Positions 1 through 12,669 of a DNA stretch of 64,000 nt are shown piece by piece. The DNA is taken from assembly GCA_009869945.1 (NCBI GenBank), contig WIXG01000192.1, positions 1 to 64,000 of the forward strand. Reading direction: 5' to 3'. The DNA comes from Mesaphorura yosii (Eukaryota > Arthropoda > Collembola > Poduromorpha > Tullbergiidae). A program made the position numbers and the translations under genes. Within the stretch, counting starts at the first letter, position 1, and each line of letters opens with the position of its first letter. Below the pieces are notes generated by a model. That model was not told where the DNA came from. It searched no databases and was given only the letters and a program-made list of their open reading frames with translations.

Positions 1-3000
1 GTGTTTTCGGTTTCCGGGGCAATTTTTGGACCCATTTTAAGAACTAAACTTCTAAAAATGTATTGAATTATACTTACAACATTGGGACTATTGTAAAGAA
101 ATAGATACAAAACAAGCACATGGTTGGGTTTGAAAAATATAAGCCGTTTTACTTTGTTCGCATAATGTCCTAACACCCTCTGTACAATGAGAAATCAGAG
201 CATCGGATAGGAAATCCCTCCACCGCGCCGCTCTGTCAATTGAATTACCGGAACTGTTCATACAAACAACTCAAACTGCCAACTGCTGCTGCTGCTGGAA
301 TGGAACAAGTGCTAAACGAATCAAACTGTTGCTCCAACTTCATAACACAACCTGTCATTGCCGTTGATGACGACGCGTCCACGTCCTCAGGAAACGGTAA
401 CCGGACCTGCGCTCACCTTTTTGTCGGGTGCTGGCACTGGCGCGTTCATTAATGAAGTGAATTCCCACTTTCCCACATTTTAGCCGAGGTGCATCTTCAT
501 TCATGTGAACCAAACAGCACAGCAGTAGCGTGGTGAACGTTTGAACTTTTCGGTTGTATGTGCATGGTGCACGAGTGTGAACTGAATTCATAAAACAGGA
601 TACACCGAATTCTGAGCTGGTTTGGGGAAACACAAACAAATGTTATTCCATTCAATGCAATAAGCAATGTGAAGTTGTGACGGTCTTGCATCATAGGAAA
701 ACAGGTTCCTGTCCGGTATCCGGCCGTCTTCACAGCAGAGTTCATAATCTCAAGCGGGTAACACATAACCGCGTAATGATAATGAAATCAGTACGTGAAA
801 CAAAAGACTAGACAAATTCCCACGGCCCATGGAATTGAATTGGGTAGTTTGGAGGCACGTGCATGGCTTTGATTGTCGTTAGTCGTTTAGTACCTAATTC
901 TTCAACATTTTAATTATAACGTAGAGGTGTGACGAGATACAAACAAAATTCATGCTTCCATATCGCTCGGAATGTTCATTTTCCATGGCTGATCGGTCTC
1001 TCAGTAAGTGATTGTAGGTAACAGAATCGATTGTGAGACCCACTTGAAATCAGATGCCATTGACTATTTTGTGCAAAATACACAAAATGAAGCTGGGTTT
1101 ATTACACAGGTTACATTTGAATTGCTTGGTAAAAAGTTAGCCAACTAGTACGCATTATTTACATGCTACCTTCAATTTATGCAATATTTACCCAAAAACG
1201 CTTCAGGTACAAAATTTCCCGAGAACTCTACATTTCTATGTCAGAATTGTTAAGTAAGCATCCATCACCATTACTTGGGCCCAGGTAGCCGAAATACACG
1301 CATATTTGCTGAATGATTCAGTTCCGAGTTAACGGATGTCTGCCAGCGCCAACCGCCAGCTAGATACTGTCTAAAGTGTGACTCTAAACATATACATACA
1401 TACAATACAGTGAAAACTGCAAGTGCGAATGAGAATTCGGAATTGGACAAGTGATGTCACTGAGCAGTGCAAATAAAATAAGAATTTGTTTGCTTAGGTC
1501 AAAGTGAGTGATTGCACAAATGAAATTTACACCGTTTACTCAATTTAATTTAACTCGTCAAAGGAGACATGTAATTTTAGCTTGCTGGTTGCTTGAAGTA
1601 CAGTGCAGCGATGTGGGATTGACGCACATGCATGTGACGATGTTAATTTATTCATCGCACGTAGTCTTGAGTTGCTAACTCGGGTATTGATTGGTAAACA
1701 AAGTTAATTCCTTCCAAAGTCAAAGTATTATGTACTGCGGGCTAACTTCGGGCATTTGAAGTTAAGGTCAAAGCTAATTAACACCAGCAAAGGCGTATCT
1801 TATCAGGACTCGCACACGTACCGCACCGCTTAAGTATTACAGCAATAAACTCGCAGTTTTATTCCAGATTCATAGTTCATTGTTTCCTTCATGAAACCTG
1901 CTGCTTGGCGTACGTATGTTTGCAACATCGGTTAACGCTGCTTTATGAAATGAGTCACCGCTAATGAAAATTAATGCGAAATGTCGTAAGTAAGTTTTTG
2001 CTAATGAAATTCGCAAATCACAAATTGCACATGACTTACACACGAAACGCGATACAACGAACTCCCTTCTTCAAAACTACAGGAGCTATTCCGCGGTTTG
2101 CAATTGCATGCTGCTGAGAAGCCAGGTTATGTGACAAGCTTAATAAAATGCGGCACGCATCTTGTACGTGATCATTTTCACACATTACATGCCACGATGA
2201 TGATTCATTGTCAAGGCCTGAACTTGAACAAGACTTAAGCGCCTACGACTAACGAAAAGGAAAACAGCTCTGCTAGATAAAGTAAATAGTAAATACAAAC
2301 AGCCGTGTTGAGTGCCGAGTACCGACCGTGGAGAATTTCTCACGTTGGCTGTGAGAAAGGAACTCGGATTGGAGTTGGAAGGAAGGAAGTTAGCACCACT
2401 GAACCACTACGTTGATACTAATCTCAAGAAGCCTCAAGTTTGACCGTCATGAGCATGAGTGAGCATTTTTCTGCTGTTAATCGGTGATTAGAGCCGGTGC
2501 ACTTTTGAAATGGTTCCCACAAGACAATTTATCCACTTATCTTAACCGACCGTGTTAGGCACCACAAAATTAGAAGCTCAATGGCACGGTCACGAGTCTA
2601 TCGTTTTTACGGGCGACATGCATGCATGCGCTCTATACTCTGTACGCTTATTTTTAATTTGTCGCCCACGTCCAGGAGATCAAAGACTCAATTACGCAGA
2701 AACAGAAGCAGCGGAGTGTGAGGTTGCGAAGACTTGAAATTGAAGCGAGCAAAAAATGGATTACGTGGGAAAAATATGAGACCAGAACAAAGTGTAGGAT
2801 TTTCAAAGGGAAAACACATGTATTTCAGCCCACACTGATATTCATTCAAACTAAACTGATGAACGAGAAACGAACAGAGGTGTAATGCGGAAGCAATTGT
2901 GTAAGAGCCATGTCGAGCCATAAGCGGTGCGGTGGCGGTGGGACATTACATATTTAAATGACACATTATTCATTACTGTGTATTTACAGGCACCGGCACC

Positions 3001-6000
3001 GTCAGGATGGTTTCAAGGTTGTACGCCTTGTCTGGCGCAATACAAAGTAATTTGCGCGGAAAGTCCGTGGGACGACGCACGATAAGGTTTAATGAAAACC
3101 GACTCTGGTATGTGTTTGAATGAATTTGCTCCAAGCGAACGCGATACGCGACCTACACAAAGAGAAAGCAATTTCGCAACGAAATGCAATGTTGTCATTT
3201 ATTTACCTGAACCCCTATTCCCCAATCCAGTTGAATTCGCGATCCAGGAAATAGAATTTCTCTTTGCCATGCATAATTCAATGCATTTCATTAGAATTTA
3301 TAGATGGTAAACGATTCCCGCTGTCAACAGTAATAAAATACAAGGATGGCTTTTCTCCTTAAGTTGGCATGGCAAAGACAAGGTGGAATATTTCTTTGTA
3401 CTTCAATTTGGGTTTCTTTGAACTTGTTGTCTTGCTTTTCCTTCTCCCACGCATGGATGATACGACCACACACAAAACTGGAAGAAAAGAATGCAGGTAG
3501 GTGAAAGAGTTGAGGATGAAAGAGAAAGAGAAAGGAGTCAACATGTCAAAACGTTAGGTAACAAATTACCACCACTTGACTCGAGGCGTGCGTTCAGCTG
3601 TAAGGAGGACGCAGGGCAAGATTCTCTTGAACTACGACGACTCAGACAAGATATCCCTTTTTACCATAATCTGATCATATTTTATCGCCCACGCGAAATG
3701 TTTGCGACTTTCACTTTGACTCTTGGTCCCGACGAACTCGTACAAGTGAAAGATAACCAATTAAATAAAGCTCGTTTAGTTTGGCGCAAAAACAGTAGTA
3801 GACTTGCAACAAACCATCTCAGGCATCTCATCACCACCCTAGCTTTTCTGGGCTATTGATTTAGCCGTAATCCATCCTTCTTTGCAGTCTGCATTCGACA
3901 GTGCAATTTGCATTTACCTGTTCAAGGAATTCAGGGTTTCTAAATTGAAATTGGCAAGTACAAGCAAATGCTTTCTAATTCTAACGACCTTAACCAAATT
4001 CCATTACCATCACAAAGCTTCGCATTTGCACTTGCCATGAATGGTTTGGTTATAAATCCGCACGTGCCGAATTGTTCCTCGTGCAGTATTGCATTAGCCC
4101 GTTTGCCTTGTTATTCCTGACATTCATTGTGATGAAGATTTTGCTATTACGATTAACGAGAAACCACATTTAACCATTTTGGCATTTAGTTGAAGCCGAG
4201 ACATTTATAGTAGAAGTATGTCATGACATGACTTGCTAAAGCGAGTGTAGGGCGATGACGATAAGGTATCACAGCACTTGTCTCAGGCCACTCTGTCTCC
4301 GAAGCTCGAGCGGAAATGAATGGAATGAATGAAACTAATTGACAGTGACGTGGCCGAGAGCGGCTTTGAATTTGAACTCCGTGATATCAATTTTGAGCAG
4401 TTGCAAACTTTCAATTGCTCCTTTCACAGTTGTTGATTACCTCAAGGCTGTGTGTGGGGTAGTCAGTCGTAGGATTTCTCCTCTACTTTGTACAAACTTT
4501 TTGTTTGGGACAAAATGTCCAGGCCCAGGTGACAGGTTAAAGTATATGAAATTCATGCCCAATGCCCACGCTTGTGTTTGTTGGTAGGATGTCTAATGCA
4601 ATAATACGAGTAAGCTTCTATTTACAAATTGAGTAAATGGAGTGAATATCCCAGAGCGAAAGCGGGGCACCGGCCTCGTTTGGAGAAATGTGGCAATGTA
4701 TGAAGCGAACAAACAACTTGATAGCGCAGTCGACAGTGAGCGTCGCCCACGCGGACTGGCTGCGTTGACGGGGTTCCTTTCCATCAACTTTCACCTTGCA
4801 AGGCCAAATGTACTTACGGCCACCGAGCCAGCGTACAACAGCAATAACAGCATTTGGTGTTGGAATGAGTTTCCATCGCCATGTAATGCAGAGTTGCTAC
4901 TTCTACACCGGGTTAAATCCCTACGCGGGTATCATCACAGTTGGTGTGAATAATATCTCTAAAAGTTTTAGACGTGGGCGTCCAACGATTTATGCTCTCA
5001 AACAGATGCGACGGCAAGCACTTCATCAAACTTTCTCCGCTGGCTCTAGGTCTCCACACGGCTTCCACGTCCACGATAGGTTAATATTGAAAGAAAGCCA
5101 CTACTATATTAAAAAGTTCAGCGTCTTAGAATGACAACAGATTTCAGGTTCCTCTTGCAATAATATTTGTGCTTAGCTTGAATTGAGTTCAGGCTCCCGC
5201 AGTCTGGCTTTCTTCCTCGCCGAAAGATTATCTGCGTAGGCTTAATACAAAATACAAAGAATCAAAAGACGTTTGCTTTGCTTGTTCTCGGAATTTGAGT
5301 CGCTTTATTCTCGGAAATGTGTGTCAAGGTAGGAAAAGATTTAAGTTTGTCTCAATGAAATATTAAAATGGAAGCAGATGCAAAAGAATTGAGAGTCGTA
5401 TTATGAATTAACCATGCAATCTGTTTGAGTGAATTTCACTTTCCGAAACTTGACAGCTTGCAGGAAACTTGATGCTTATAGTTTACGCGATGTCTCCGAG
5501 GCACGGTTCTACCTTCCTCTGTTTGCTGAGAATACAAACACAAGTGCAAACGGAATCGGAGGCTGGCAGGAGCGTGGGCGGATTGTGGGAACTCGAGCTG
5601 GAGTGAAATTGAAAATGAAAAATGAATGAGGAACTGAGAACACGAACCTCGCGAACTACAAACAACAAAAGACGTTGCACAATGAACGAGAATGAATGGA
5701 ACAAACGTTTGAAATGGTGCTGCTCGATTAATACAAACTGCATTTAATTCAGAGAACACGCATTGTTCAAGCCAAGCGCGTTGCGTTGCGCGTAGGCTTG
5801 CATTTCTGAGAACTGCTGAAGAATTGAGAAACGCACTTAAATAGTTAATTCTAGTTCATCGTACTAACTACAGGATTTCTAAGAACTTTTCAATAATGCA
5901 AAAATGATTACAAGATCAAAGGAATGGAACTCATCGTGGAATCACAGTGGATTGAACTCAAACTCGCCTGGAATGATTTCCACATTTTAAGCGTTCATTC

Positions 6001-6025
6001 GCTGCATTTATAGCCGCAAGACGAA
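1..6025. other. Non-coding stretch, no gene supported
   Basis: About 6 kb with only short open frames, none longer than 122 codons, lacking domain signatures, credible splice-bounded exons or hydrophobic signal sequences. Composition is AT-rich and mixed. I see no RNA gene, tandem repeat array or transposon open frame. It may hold distal regulatory DNA or unseen untranslated exons. Confidence 0.6.
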
Positions 6026-6605
6026 TCACTTGGTCCGAAGCTTGGCTTTTTTCTCCATCGATTTTTCCCAGTTTTGGCCATCCCATTTTTCAGCAGTAAT
6101 AGACAATGGGACAGGATAATCCAGACAATGTGGGACAATCGCTGGAATGTGACCGCACGCAACAATTAACACAAATGTGTACATATTGTAATTTGTATGT
6201 CCATTAGCATTATACCACTTACCGATACACTCAGGAGTCGATCGCGGAATGAAGAAGCTCTGAACACCGCATTTAGTGCAAAACATATGCTTGGCCTGAT
6301 GAGTCCCGAAAGTGTACGTGGAAAATTTTGTGTGACCTCGCATGAGTCGAAATTCGTCAGCGGGCACCAGAAAATGCGTGATTTGTTTTTTAGTGCATAT
6401 TGAGCAGCTATAAAATAGAACAGAATAGAACGTGCCCGTATTGCACAATAGTATAACTTGAACCATTGCTGTTGTATTATTAATTAAGTATTGATTCTGG
6501 TACTTACTTGCATTCGGTTACTGTGAGGTTACGTGGAGCCAAAACTTCGTACAGAATTTCTTTGCAGTGACATCCTCCAACGTACCGAAGCTTAAGTCCA
6601 GCCAT
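6026..6605 (-). CDS. GFA/CENPV-like zinc-binding protein, two exons
   Basis: Predicted 159-residue protein from two exons (6605-6508 and 6407-6026) joined by a 100-nt GT-AG intron; the donor ACTTAC (plus strand) and the acceptor restore one frame. The N-terminus holds GGCHC (Cys12, Cys14), the splice junction creates ECNCSIC (Cys32, Cys34, Cys37), and CTKC follows at Cys76/Cys79. This CxC, CxxC, CxxC set is the zinc-ligand pattern of the GFA fold (glutathione-dependent formaldehyde-activating enzyme superfamily), to which animal centromere protein V-like proteins belong. Length fits a single GFA domain. In animals most such proteins have no proven enzyme activity, so I do not assign a reaction. 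ATG at 6605 is chosen because the CxC motif starts 11 residues later. The lysine-rich C-terminal tail is plain. No signal peptide or membrane segment is visible, so it is probably cytosolic or nuclear. Confidence 0.85.
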
Positions 6606-7570
6606 TATTAGCAATCGCTTGGTTAAATACCGAAATTAGAAGCTTGACTTAAAGATGATTTAAGTCCACGAAGTTATCCACAGCACAAACTAAGAAGCAG
6701 GAACATAATTTGGACAGCAAGACAAAAATCTAAAAGGAAAGTTCCCAGCTTTTCCAGACTTTTTATTACCGTCGTGGCGTTCGTAAGTGAATAATTCAGT
6801 GAGTTTCTCGTAAGTGCCTGGGTTATTACAGTGCGAACACGTCATGGATTCGAAATTCAGCACGTGCTGACTCTGATGAGGATTGGAGCGGGTGTAATTT
6901 AATTATAACCTGTAATTATCTATAATTAAAACTCTATTCAATCACAAACACTGAATGGACACTCAATTAAGTTGCAAGAGATATGCTATACATCTAGTGG
7001 AATTTTGATGGTGGCTGCTACAATTGCTACCGGAGTACTGACTTACTGCCAAGCTTTGCGGCTGACTGAACTTGATCTTGACGTCCTTCCTTGGCCGCTT
7101 CCGTGACAGTAATGGCTGATGGTCGCGTTCTGCTGGAGACTAATGGGCTATATGAGGGAATCGTCTGGAAAAGTCTGCCCTTGTTCTATAATTGGACAAA
7201 CAATGTCCCGACTTCAAGAGAAAGATCGATTTGGCAATGTCAATAATGCTTAAAAAATAAATAAAGTGCGCGTGGAGCTCAACGCAAGCAGCACTCCCAG
7301 CAAATTGGCTCGTCTCAAGCATGATGGCATGAAATCAAGATGTGACAAACAAAATGGAACTTACTGTCATTGTCGCCTTGAGCTTCAACCTTGAGCGGCT
7401 GAACTTGATGAATTAGAGTGCTTTGTCCCCAGTGCGAGTGTCCAAATACGCGAGGCTGACAAATGCTACAGTTCTACCACGCTAACGCCATATCAAGCTA
7501 GATGAAAGTTCATGATTATAAATAATTTATACAGGCTAGGCCCCAATCTGCCTCAGATTAAAGTTTTAGT
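6606..7570. other. Intergenic, with one possible unassigned minus-strand exon
   Basis: Mostly non-coding. On the minus strand about 7140-7044 reads as a plausible coding exon: an acceptor-like CATTAG, an open frame of about 31 codons containing SAITVTEAAKEGRQDQVQSA, then a strong donor (GGCA followed by GTAAGT). I could not find partner exons, so it is not called as a gene. It could be a 5' exon of the GFA/CENPV-like gene or a remnant of something else. Confidence 0.3.
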
Positions 7571-7576
7571 TTTATT
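7571..7576 (-). terminator. Polyadenylation signal AATAAA
   Basis: TTTATT on the plus strand reads AATAAA on the minus strand, 47 nt beyond the stop codon at 7623 of the poly-lysine-containing gene. Position and sequence fit a poly(A) signal for it. Confidence 0.6.
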
Positions 7577-7622
7577 TAACACTTAAACAAAAGTAAAATA
7601 TCGCACGAATTTTTAAGATATC

Positions 7623-10600
7623 CTACTCTAATCTTGTCATTGTTTTTCTCCTCCTCCGTTTGTTCTTGTGAGACTTCAAGTCGCTAGAGTTTAACTTTTT
7701 CAGGGCTGACCAATTGATTCTTGGAGTCATCACTTCACCAGGATTGTATCTGGTAGCATTTTGAAGCTTCCACTGGGCCAATAATTTGTTCAGAGTCGAA
7801 TTTTTGTTGTTTAGCAGTATTTGCATGACCTGATGATTGTGTTGAGTGTCCATGTCAGAATTCTGGTAATACTGATTCAGGTTAAAGTCGCTGATTGGTT
7901 GTGGAGGGCTGACTTTGTCCAATTTCACGGAAGGAAATGCATTTGAGAAAGACGCGAAGATAGTTGGAGTGGGAGTTGTGTTGTAGTCGTACAAGAAGGA
8001 ATTGGGATCTTGTCCACCGAATGATGTCCCGAATCCTGCTGCTCCAGTGCCTCCAGCTCCCACCAGAAATGGTTGCCCAACGAACGAAGAGCTGAAGCTA
8101 TTGACTCCGGCACCCAAAGGAGGGTTTAATCCGACCAAAGAGCCATCCAGTCCAGTTATACCCGTTTGCGGACCTCCATCGACAAACGTTGGCCCGAAGG
8201 CGGTGCTTCCGTCGCCAGGAAAGAACACACCATCACCAATTCCAGTCGCTCCAGTCACGCCAGTGCCGATTCCTGTGGCAGTATTGAATCCTCCACCATT
8301 TGGCGCTGAGTAGGAAGAAGGGTAATGATAATATGGATAGTACGTTTTGCTAAAAGGGCTCAGAGACCGCAGAGTATGGGCAACCAGCTTCAAGTAATCG
8401 AGTATTTTGTGAACGAGTGGACCAAGTGCGATTATGCTTAACGGGACTGCGATTGCCCCGGCTAGAAGCGCGAGTGGTGCCAATTTCAGCTTGAGAAGAA
8501 CGTTGAATTTGTCCTTTAGAATTTGTACGATGTCGAATCCGAAATCAAAATTGAAGTCAATTTTGGATGGATCAATCAAGCTGTGTTTCTTTTTCTTCTT
8601 CTTCTTTTTTTTTTTTTTCTTTTTCTTATTGATGTCCGCATTCAGCAATGTGTCATTAATTTCTTGTGAACTTAACGATGTTGGAGTTGTGGTACTGATG
8701 ATGTAACCATCGTTTGTAATTAGGAATGGCTGGCGCTTCAGAAGTGGATGCGGTGTCTGAACAAGCTGAGGAACTCGCAGATTTCCCGTTTGCTGAAATG
8801 AGTCCAATGCCTGAGATGTGAAACCGCCAAATGTGTCCAACACCGTGGGCCTTTGAGTTGTCGTCGACGTTTTGTCTCTACCGGTCAAAATCTGCAGCAC
8901 AGCGTCAATTTTCTTGTGCTTGTTAAGAAGATGCTGATATATTGGGTTCAGGTACGCCCAAAATGGATCCTTGTGAGGTGGCCGCAATTTCATGAGATCA
9001 CTCGGTGCGCTGAAACCAGGGCGAACGGTTGGGCTCTCGGGGACGTCTCGGTTGGTCATCTGATTCAGAATGAAATTCAGCGCACCAACGTTTCCGAGCA
9101 TATTATTCGGGTCGATGAATTCTTGGGAGGACGAGTCACCTAAAAAATAGTGAAAAGTGGAAATCAAATGTTTTCGCAGTTACCTTCTTCACAGTCTCGA
9201 AATTATGGTAATTTCGTACTTTGTGGAAATGGGCTCTTTGTTGTCATTTGTTTGTGCAAGTATTCGTGCAGAAGTGACCAGCTGTCATCTCCTGGAATCA
9301 AGCAAAGAAAGTTACCAAGTAAAAGCTGGAATCTTGAAACTGTTGAAACCTGGATATCCTTACCACTGAATGGAGAGTCTGGAAATTGAGTTGGGCGTGC
9401 AGTCGTGGTTGTTGCAGTGAACAAATGATTATCGAAATATTCCTGTAGATATTTGATGTACTTGTCACAAGGCTCATGCTTTTCCGGACGTCGCACTCCT
9501 ACTCCTTGAAAAGGATCCGGTCTCGGTGTGGTTGACGTACTCCACACAATATAATTCAAGTCCAATACTCCCGATCCAGTTGTTGAGGATCCCGAAACAA
9601 GTGACGGTAGCTTGTGCCAGTGATGCGAGCTGTCGCTCTGCTCCAAGCCATGCCGTTTGATCAACTCATGGCTGCTGTTCTTGAGCTGGTCCGTGATGAT
9701 TGCGATGACCGACTGCTTCATCGACTGTGGAATTTGTTCCAGATTCAATATTTCGCCGCCCTTGAGATCATGTCCCTCAAACGCGGATGCGGGTACTTCT
9801 TTCTCGCCGTGCAATTTCAGTTCATTTCCCGCATAACTCCAGATTTTCACCACAAAGTTCTTCTCTGCAGGTTTATCTTCCAGTGGAGTTGCTGTCGTGA
9901 GCCCAAAGTGGTTGATTATTGGCTTGTACCAAATGGTCGATGGGGACTGTGACAATAAACTGTTGGCAGTTGGATCCTTTGTCTTGACTCTGACTCGAAG
10001 TGGAGCAAGAGTTGTGATGTTGGAAGGCTTCATACGTATGGAAGCAGATGAAGATGAAGACTTCGAGGTTGAAGTTGGTAGCACTGGAAACAAGTCATCC
10101 AGCCACACACGAGTTGAAGTTGTGGGTGTGGGTGGCGAAGTTGATCCAGACGAGCCCCAATGCGAAGAGATAACATTGCCATTGCCATGCTTCTTCAACA
10201 CCACGACGCTCGACTGTGTTAACATTGAATGTTTGGGCTTGTAGGAGGGCGTGACTACTCTAGCACTAATTGTAGGAATCAGATTCCACAACGTTTCTTG
10301 AGATCCACTAAAGTGTCTGTTATTCACAGAGGTAAAGGCAAATGGTCTGGGAGTCGAGGTTGGGACAAAGTTCACGGAAATGGGTTTGGATATTACGGTT
10401 TGAGACGAATTTAACGAGTGAGTCAACTTCTTATTTGTTAACTGTTGCCAGTGGTGGGACTCGTATTCAACACCCGTGCTTCTAACGTGACGGTAACGGT
10501 CCAACTTGAGACCGTGAATTTTTCTGCGGTATTGGTTTTGGTTATTGAGTCGTGTCCGTTGACTTGCTTTCTCAAATTCAATGACCTTCGCATAGATTTC

Positions 10601-11001
10601 CCGTTGATTTCGTTGTTCGTGTTCGAGTTCATTGATTTCATATTTTGTTTCTTGGTCGCGACTGTAAAATTTGAATGGAGATGACAAACCTGCCACCGGT
10701 GCCGTTGGTTCGAGTGATATTGGAGCTGGTGGAAGCGGTAGCGCACGCAGCACCCGCTGCCGTGCTAAATCTGCTTCTGCCGCTGTGGTGGCATTTTCGT
10801 TCCGATTCGCCAATTGTTGCGTGGCCGAAGGAGCAGAGACAAAAGAGTAGTTTAGTGTGACGACAGTGAAGATAATGAAGACGATCGTTACGCAAGTATG
10901 GCTTCCATTGCTCTTGTTTATATTCTAGAAAGAAACGAGGAAAAGCCGACAACTTATAAGAAACCTGTCAAGACAAAGTTATCTTTGTGTACGAATTCCA
11001 T
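7623..11001 (-). CDS. Large secreted/membrane protein with poly-Lys tract, unrecognised
   Basis: Best model: exon 1 11001-10993 (tentative, only ATG GAA TTC), exon 2 10924-9364, exon 3 9139-7623, giving about 1,028 residues. Exon 2 has no ATG near its 5' end but opens with a hydrophobic run (VTIVFIIFTVVTLNYSFVSA), so a start must be spliced on; the proposed micro-exon gives a 68-nt intron but is weakly supported. Exon 2 joins exon 3 in phase 1, producing DSPFSGDSSSQEF. The protein is Ser/Thr/Pro-rich, then carries 14 consecutive lysines (about 695-708), a hydrophobic segment around 737-764 (LLAGAIAVPLSIIALGPLV) and a Gly/Tyr/Pro-rich tail. I do not recognise the family; the layout matches the other large precursors in this window. 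A 108-nt alternative exon lies at 9291-9184. A secreted or membrane-anchored role is inferred only from the hydrophobic segments. Confidence 0.7.
8586..8627 (-). repeat. Poly-lysine coding microsatellite
   Basis: A 42-nt pyrimidine tract on the plus strand (CTT/TTT units) encodes 14 lysines in a row on the minus strand, inside exon 3 of the 7.6-11 kb gene and about 29 residues before its hydrophobic segment. The tract is partly pure T, so its length is prone to slippage and to sequencing error. Confidence 0.8.
9184..9291 (-). other. Candidate cassette exon with in-frame stop
   Basis: Inside the intron 9363-9140 is a 108-nt segment (36 codons) bounded by a good acceptor (TTGATTCCAG) and a good donor (GAAG followed by GTAACT). 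Spliced after exon 2 in phase 1 it reads GDDSWSLLHEYLHKQ and then hits TAA 29 codons in. Its other two entry phases also stop. Inclusion would truncate the protein before the poly-Lys and hydrophobic parts, giving a secreted short form or a decay target. Skipping it restores the full frame. No transcript evidence is available. Confidence 0.4.
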
Positions 11002-12144
11002 AAATTGCAATCGTCGTTCATCTCAACAGCATGCTCTTCAGAAACTTCTAGTTTTACAAAATTCCTGGGTTCCCGCGGTCCACTGCGCGCAGTTGTGACT
11101 ATTTGGTATTTGGATTCGGGAAATATTTTGGCTTGGCTTTCACAGTTTACACGCATGCATGAATATATTTAAATACTTGTACATGTTAATTTAACCTAGC
11201 ATAATTATGAACACGAATCTCCTTCCAGTTTCACGGCTTGGGCGTCAGAAGCGATCATTGAAGGCTGAATGCGTCGGTTACGCGACTCTTTTAATTTGAT
11301 TCTGATGTACTTACCTTATTTGTCCTTCGAAATGGTACACCCATTATCTTCTCGAGTCGGGCAATTGCACTCTATCAGGCTTCATTTGGACTCACTTCAG
11401 CGTCTCAGGTGCAATTCTAGGTGCCCGGTGTCCGGTTCTGATCACTCATTTCACGGAACTCACACGCGCTCCTTGGCTTTTCAGTGCAAAAGGTGACAAT
11501 TTTGATTGATTTATTGTTGACAGATCACTCGCGACTGACTTGTAATTTCCAAAACAAGGGACTTTTATTGAGTTCTCCTAAAAAGATGCTCCGTCTTAAC
11601 TGTTGCTCGCGGTGTGTCTTGGTTTGTCGTCTGTCACTGAATCAGCCAGCCCAAGCGTTTCCCTTTGTCTTGACGTCCTGGGCCAACATTTTCATCCGTC
11701 ATGGTTATATGCATGAGATGGTCTTGTTGGATGTTGCCAGTGCTGCGTACAATTTAAAAGAATTGTAGCATAAACTGAGCACGCTGGTGGAAGAAAGGTC
11801 ATCTTTTAGTAGTCTTGTGCCATGAAGAGTCACCGTTAACTTACAGATTACGCAAGTTGCAATCCCACAATTTCTACAAAATCATCGTGCTTGTCAACAA
11901 ACACAACGCAAAGATTTGGATTAGAGATTATAGTTCATGGTTATGACGCAACCGCACTTGTCTTCTTCATCCGTGACAGTAATGGCATGCACTTGATCTA
12001 CTTTCAGGACCCACGGAGGCTGCAACTCTCATTACCGAACACTTTTAATTGTTTTGAGGAAGGTGACACAAATATGTGTTAATTTCACATTCCATAAATC
12101 ATAATTGCATTCGCAAACCATCTGGCTGTGACCCACTTTAGATT
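11002..12144. other. Intergenic, possible orphan terminal exon
   Basis: No complete gene. On the minus strand about 12024-11924 an acceptor-like GTTGCAG is followed by an open frame of about 33 codons (PPWVLKVDQVHAITVTDEED, then KCGC) ending in TAA. It shares a 17-nt block, TCCGTGACAGTAATGGC on the plus strand, with the candidate exon near 7.1 kb. It cannot be linked to other exons. Confidence 0.3.
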
Positions 12145-12669
12145 CTAGCCCTCATTTTGCTGCTGAAGCATGGGCAACAGCACGAGCCCAAATCCTATCA
12201 CCGGAAATACAATAGTAAGCACCACCGAGAGAATTGGGCCAAGAGTGAAGGTCATGGCTGTGGCTATTGCCAGAATTGCAAATCCAACGCCAAGTGCGAA
12301 GATTATGACGACTCTATTTGCGGGGCTTCCAAAGTGTGTTTAGAGGATTTGCAGGAAGTTTGATGTCCGGTCGTGGAAGACGAAAAGGAGATTCGCAATT
12401 TTCTTGGTTACTTGCCGGCCATCGTCCAAGAGCGCAGACAAGGAAACTGGGCGAACTGGGCTTGAGAGCACTCTCACAGATGACGCAGAACTGGAATTAC
12501 CTTGAGAAGGACTTTGGGCAACAGCATCAGTTGAGGTTGAGAAAAGCACAACACCTAGTATGATGATACTAACCACGGTTTTCAATTGCTTCAGAAAATC
12601 TCTAATAAGCCGGCCATCAATGACTGAATTGATTAAAGTACAGTCAAAGAGAAATTGCACTGCGAACAT
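12145..12669 (-). CDS. Small hydrophobic protein or array-gene remnant
   Basis: Two plausible coding pieces. The first (12669-12501) ends with a signal-like run (TVVSIIILGVVLFSTSTDAV) and a good phase-1 donor, AAG followed by GTAATT. The second (12311-12145) encodes about 55 residues that are almost wholly hydrophobic (IIFALGVGFAILAIA, then TLGPILSVVLTIVFPVIG) and ends in TAG. Joined through a weak acceptor (AATAGAG) they give about 111 residues. The hydrophobic part resembles the C-terminal double membrane segment of the 812-residue protein at 17.9 kb, with Gly-Pro at the same spot between two hydrophobic halves. The phase-1 donor after the signal run also matches array members. The start and acceptor are uncertain, and the gene could be degenerate. 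Function unknown. Confidence 0.4.

Noticed and set aside
3491-3859. Plus-strand 122-codon frame
   Set aside because: No recognisable motif, no upstream regulatory or splice signal, Arg/Glu-rich start due to a purine-rich repeat.
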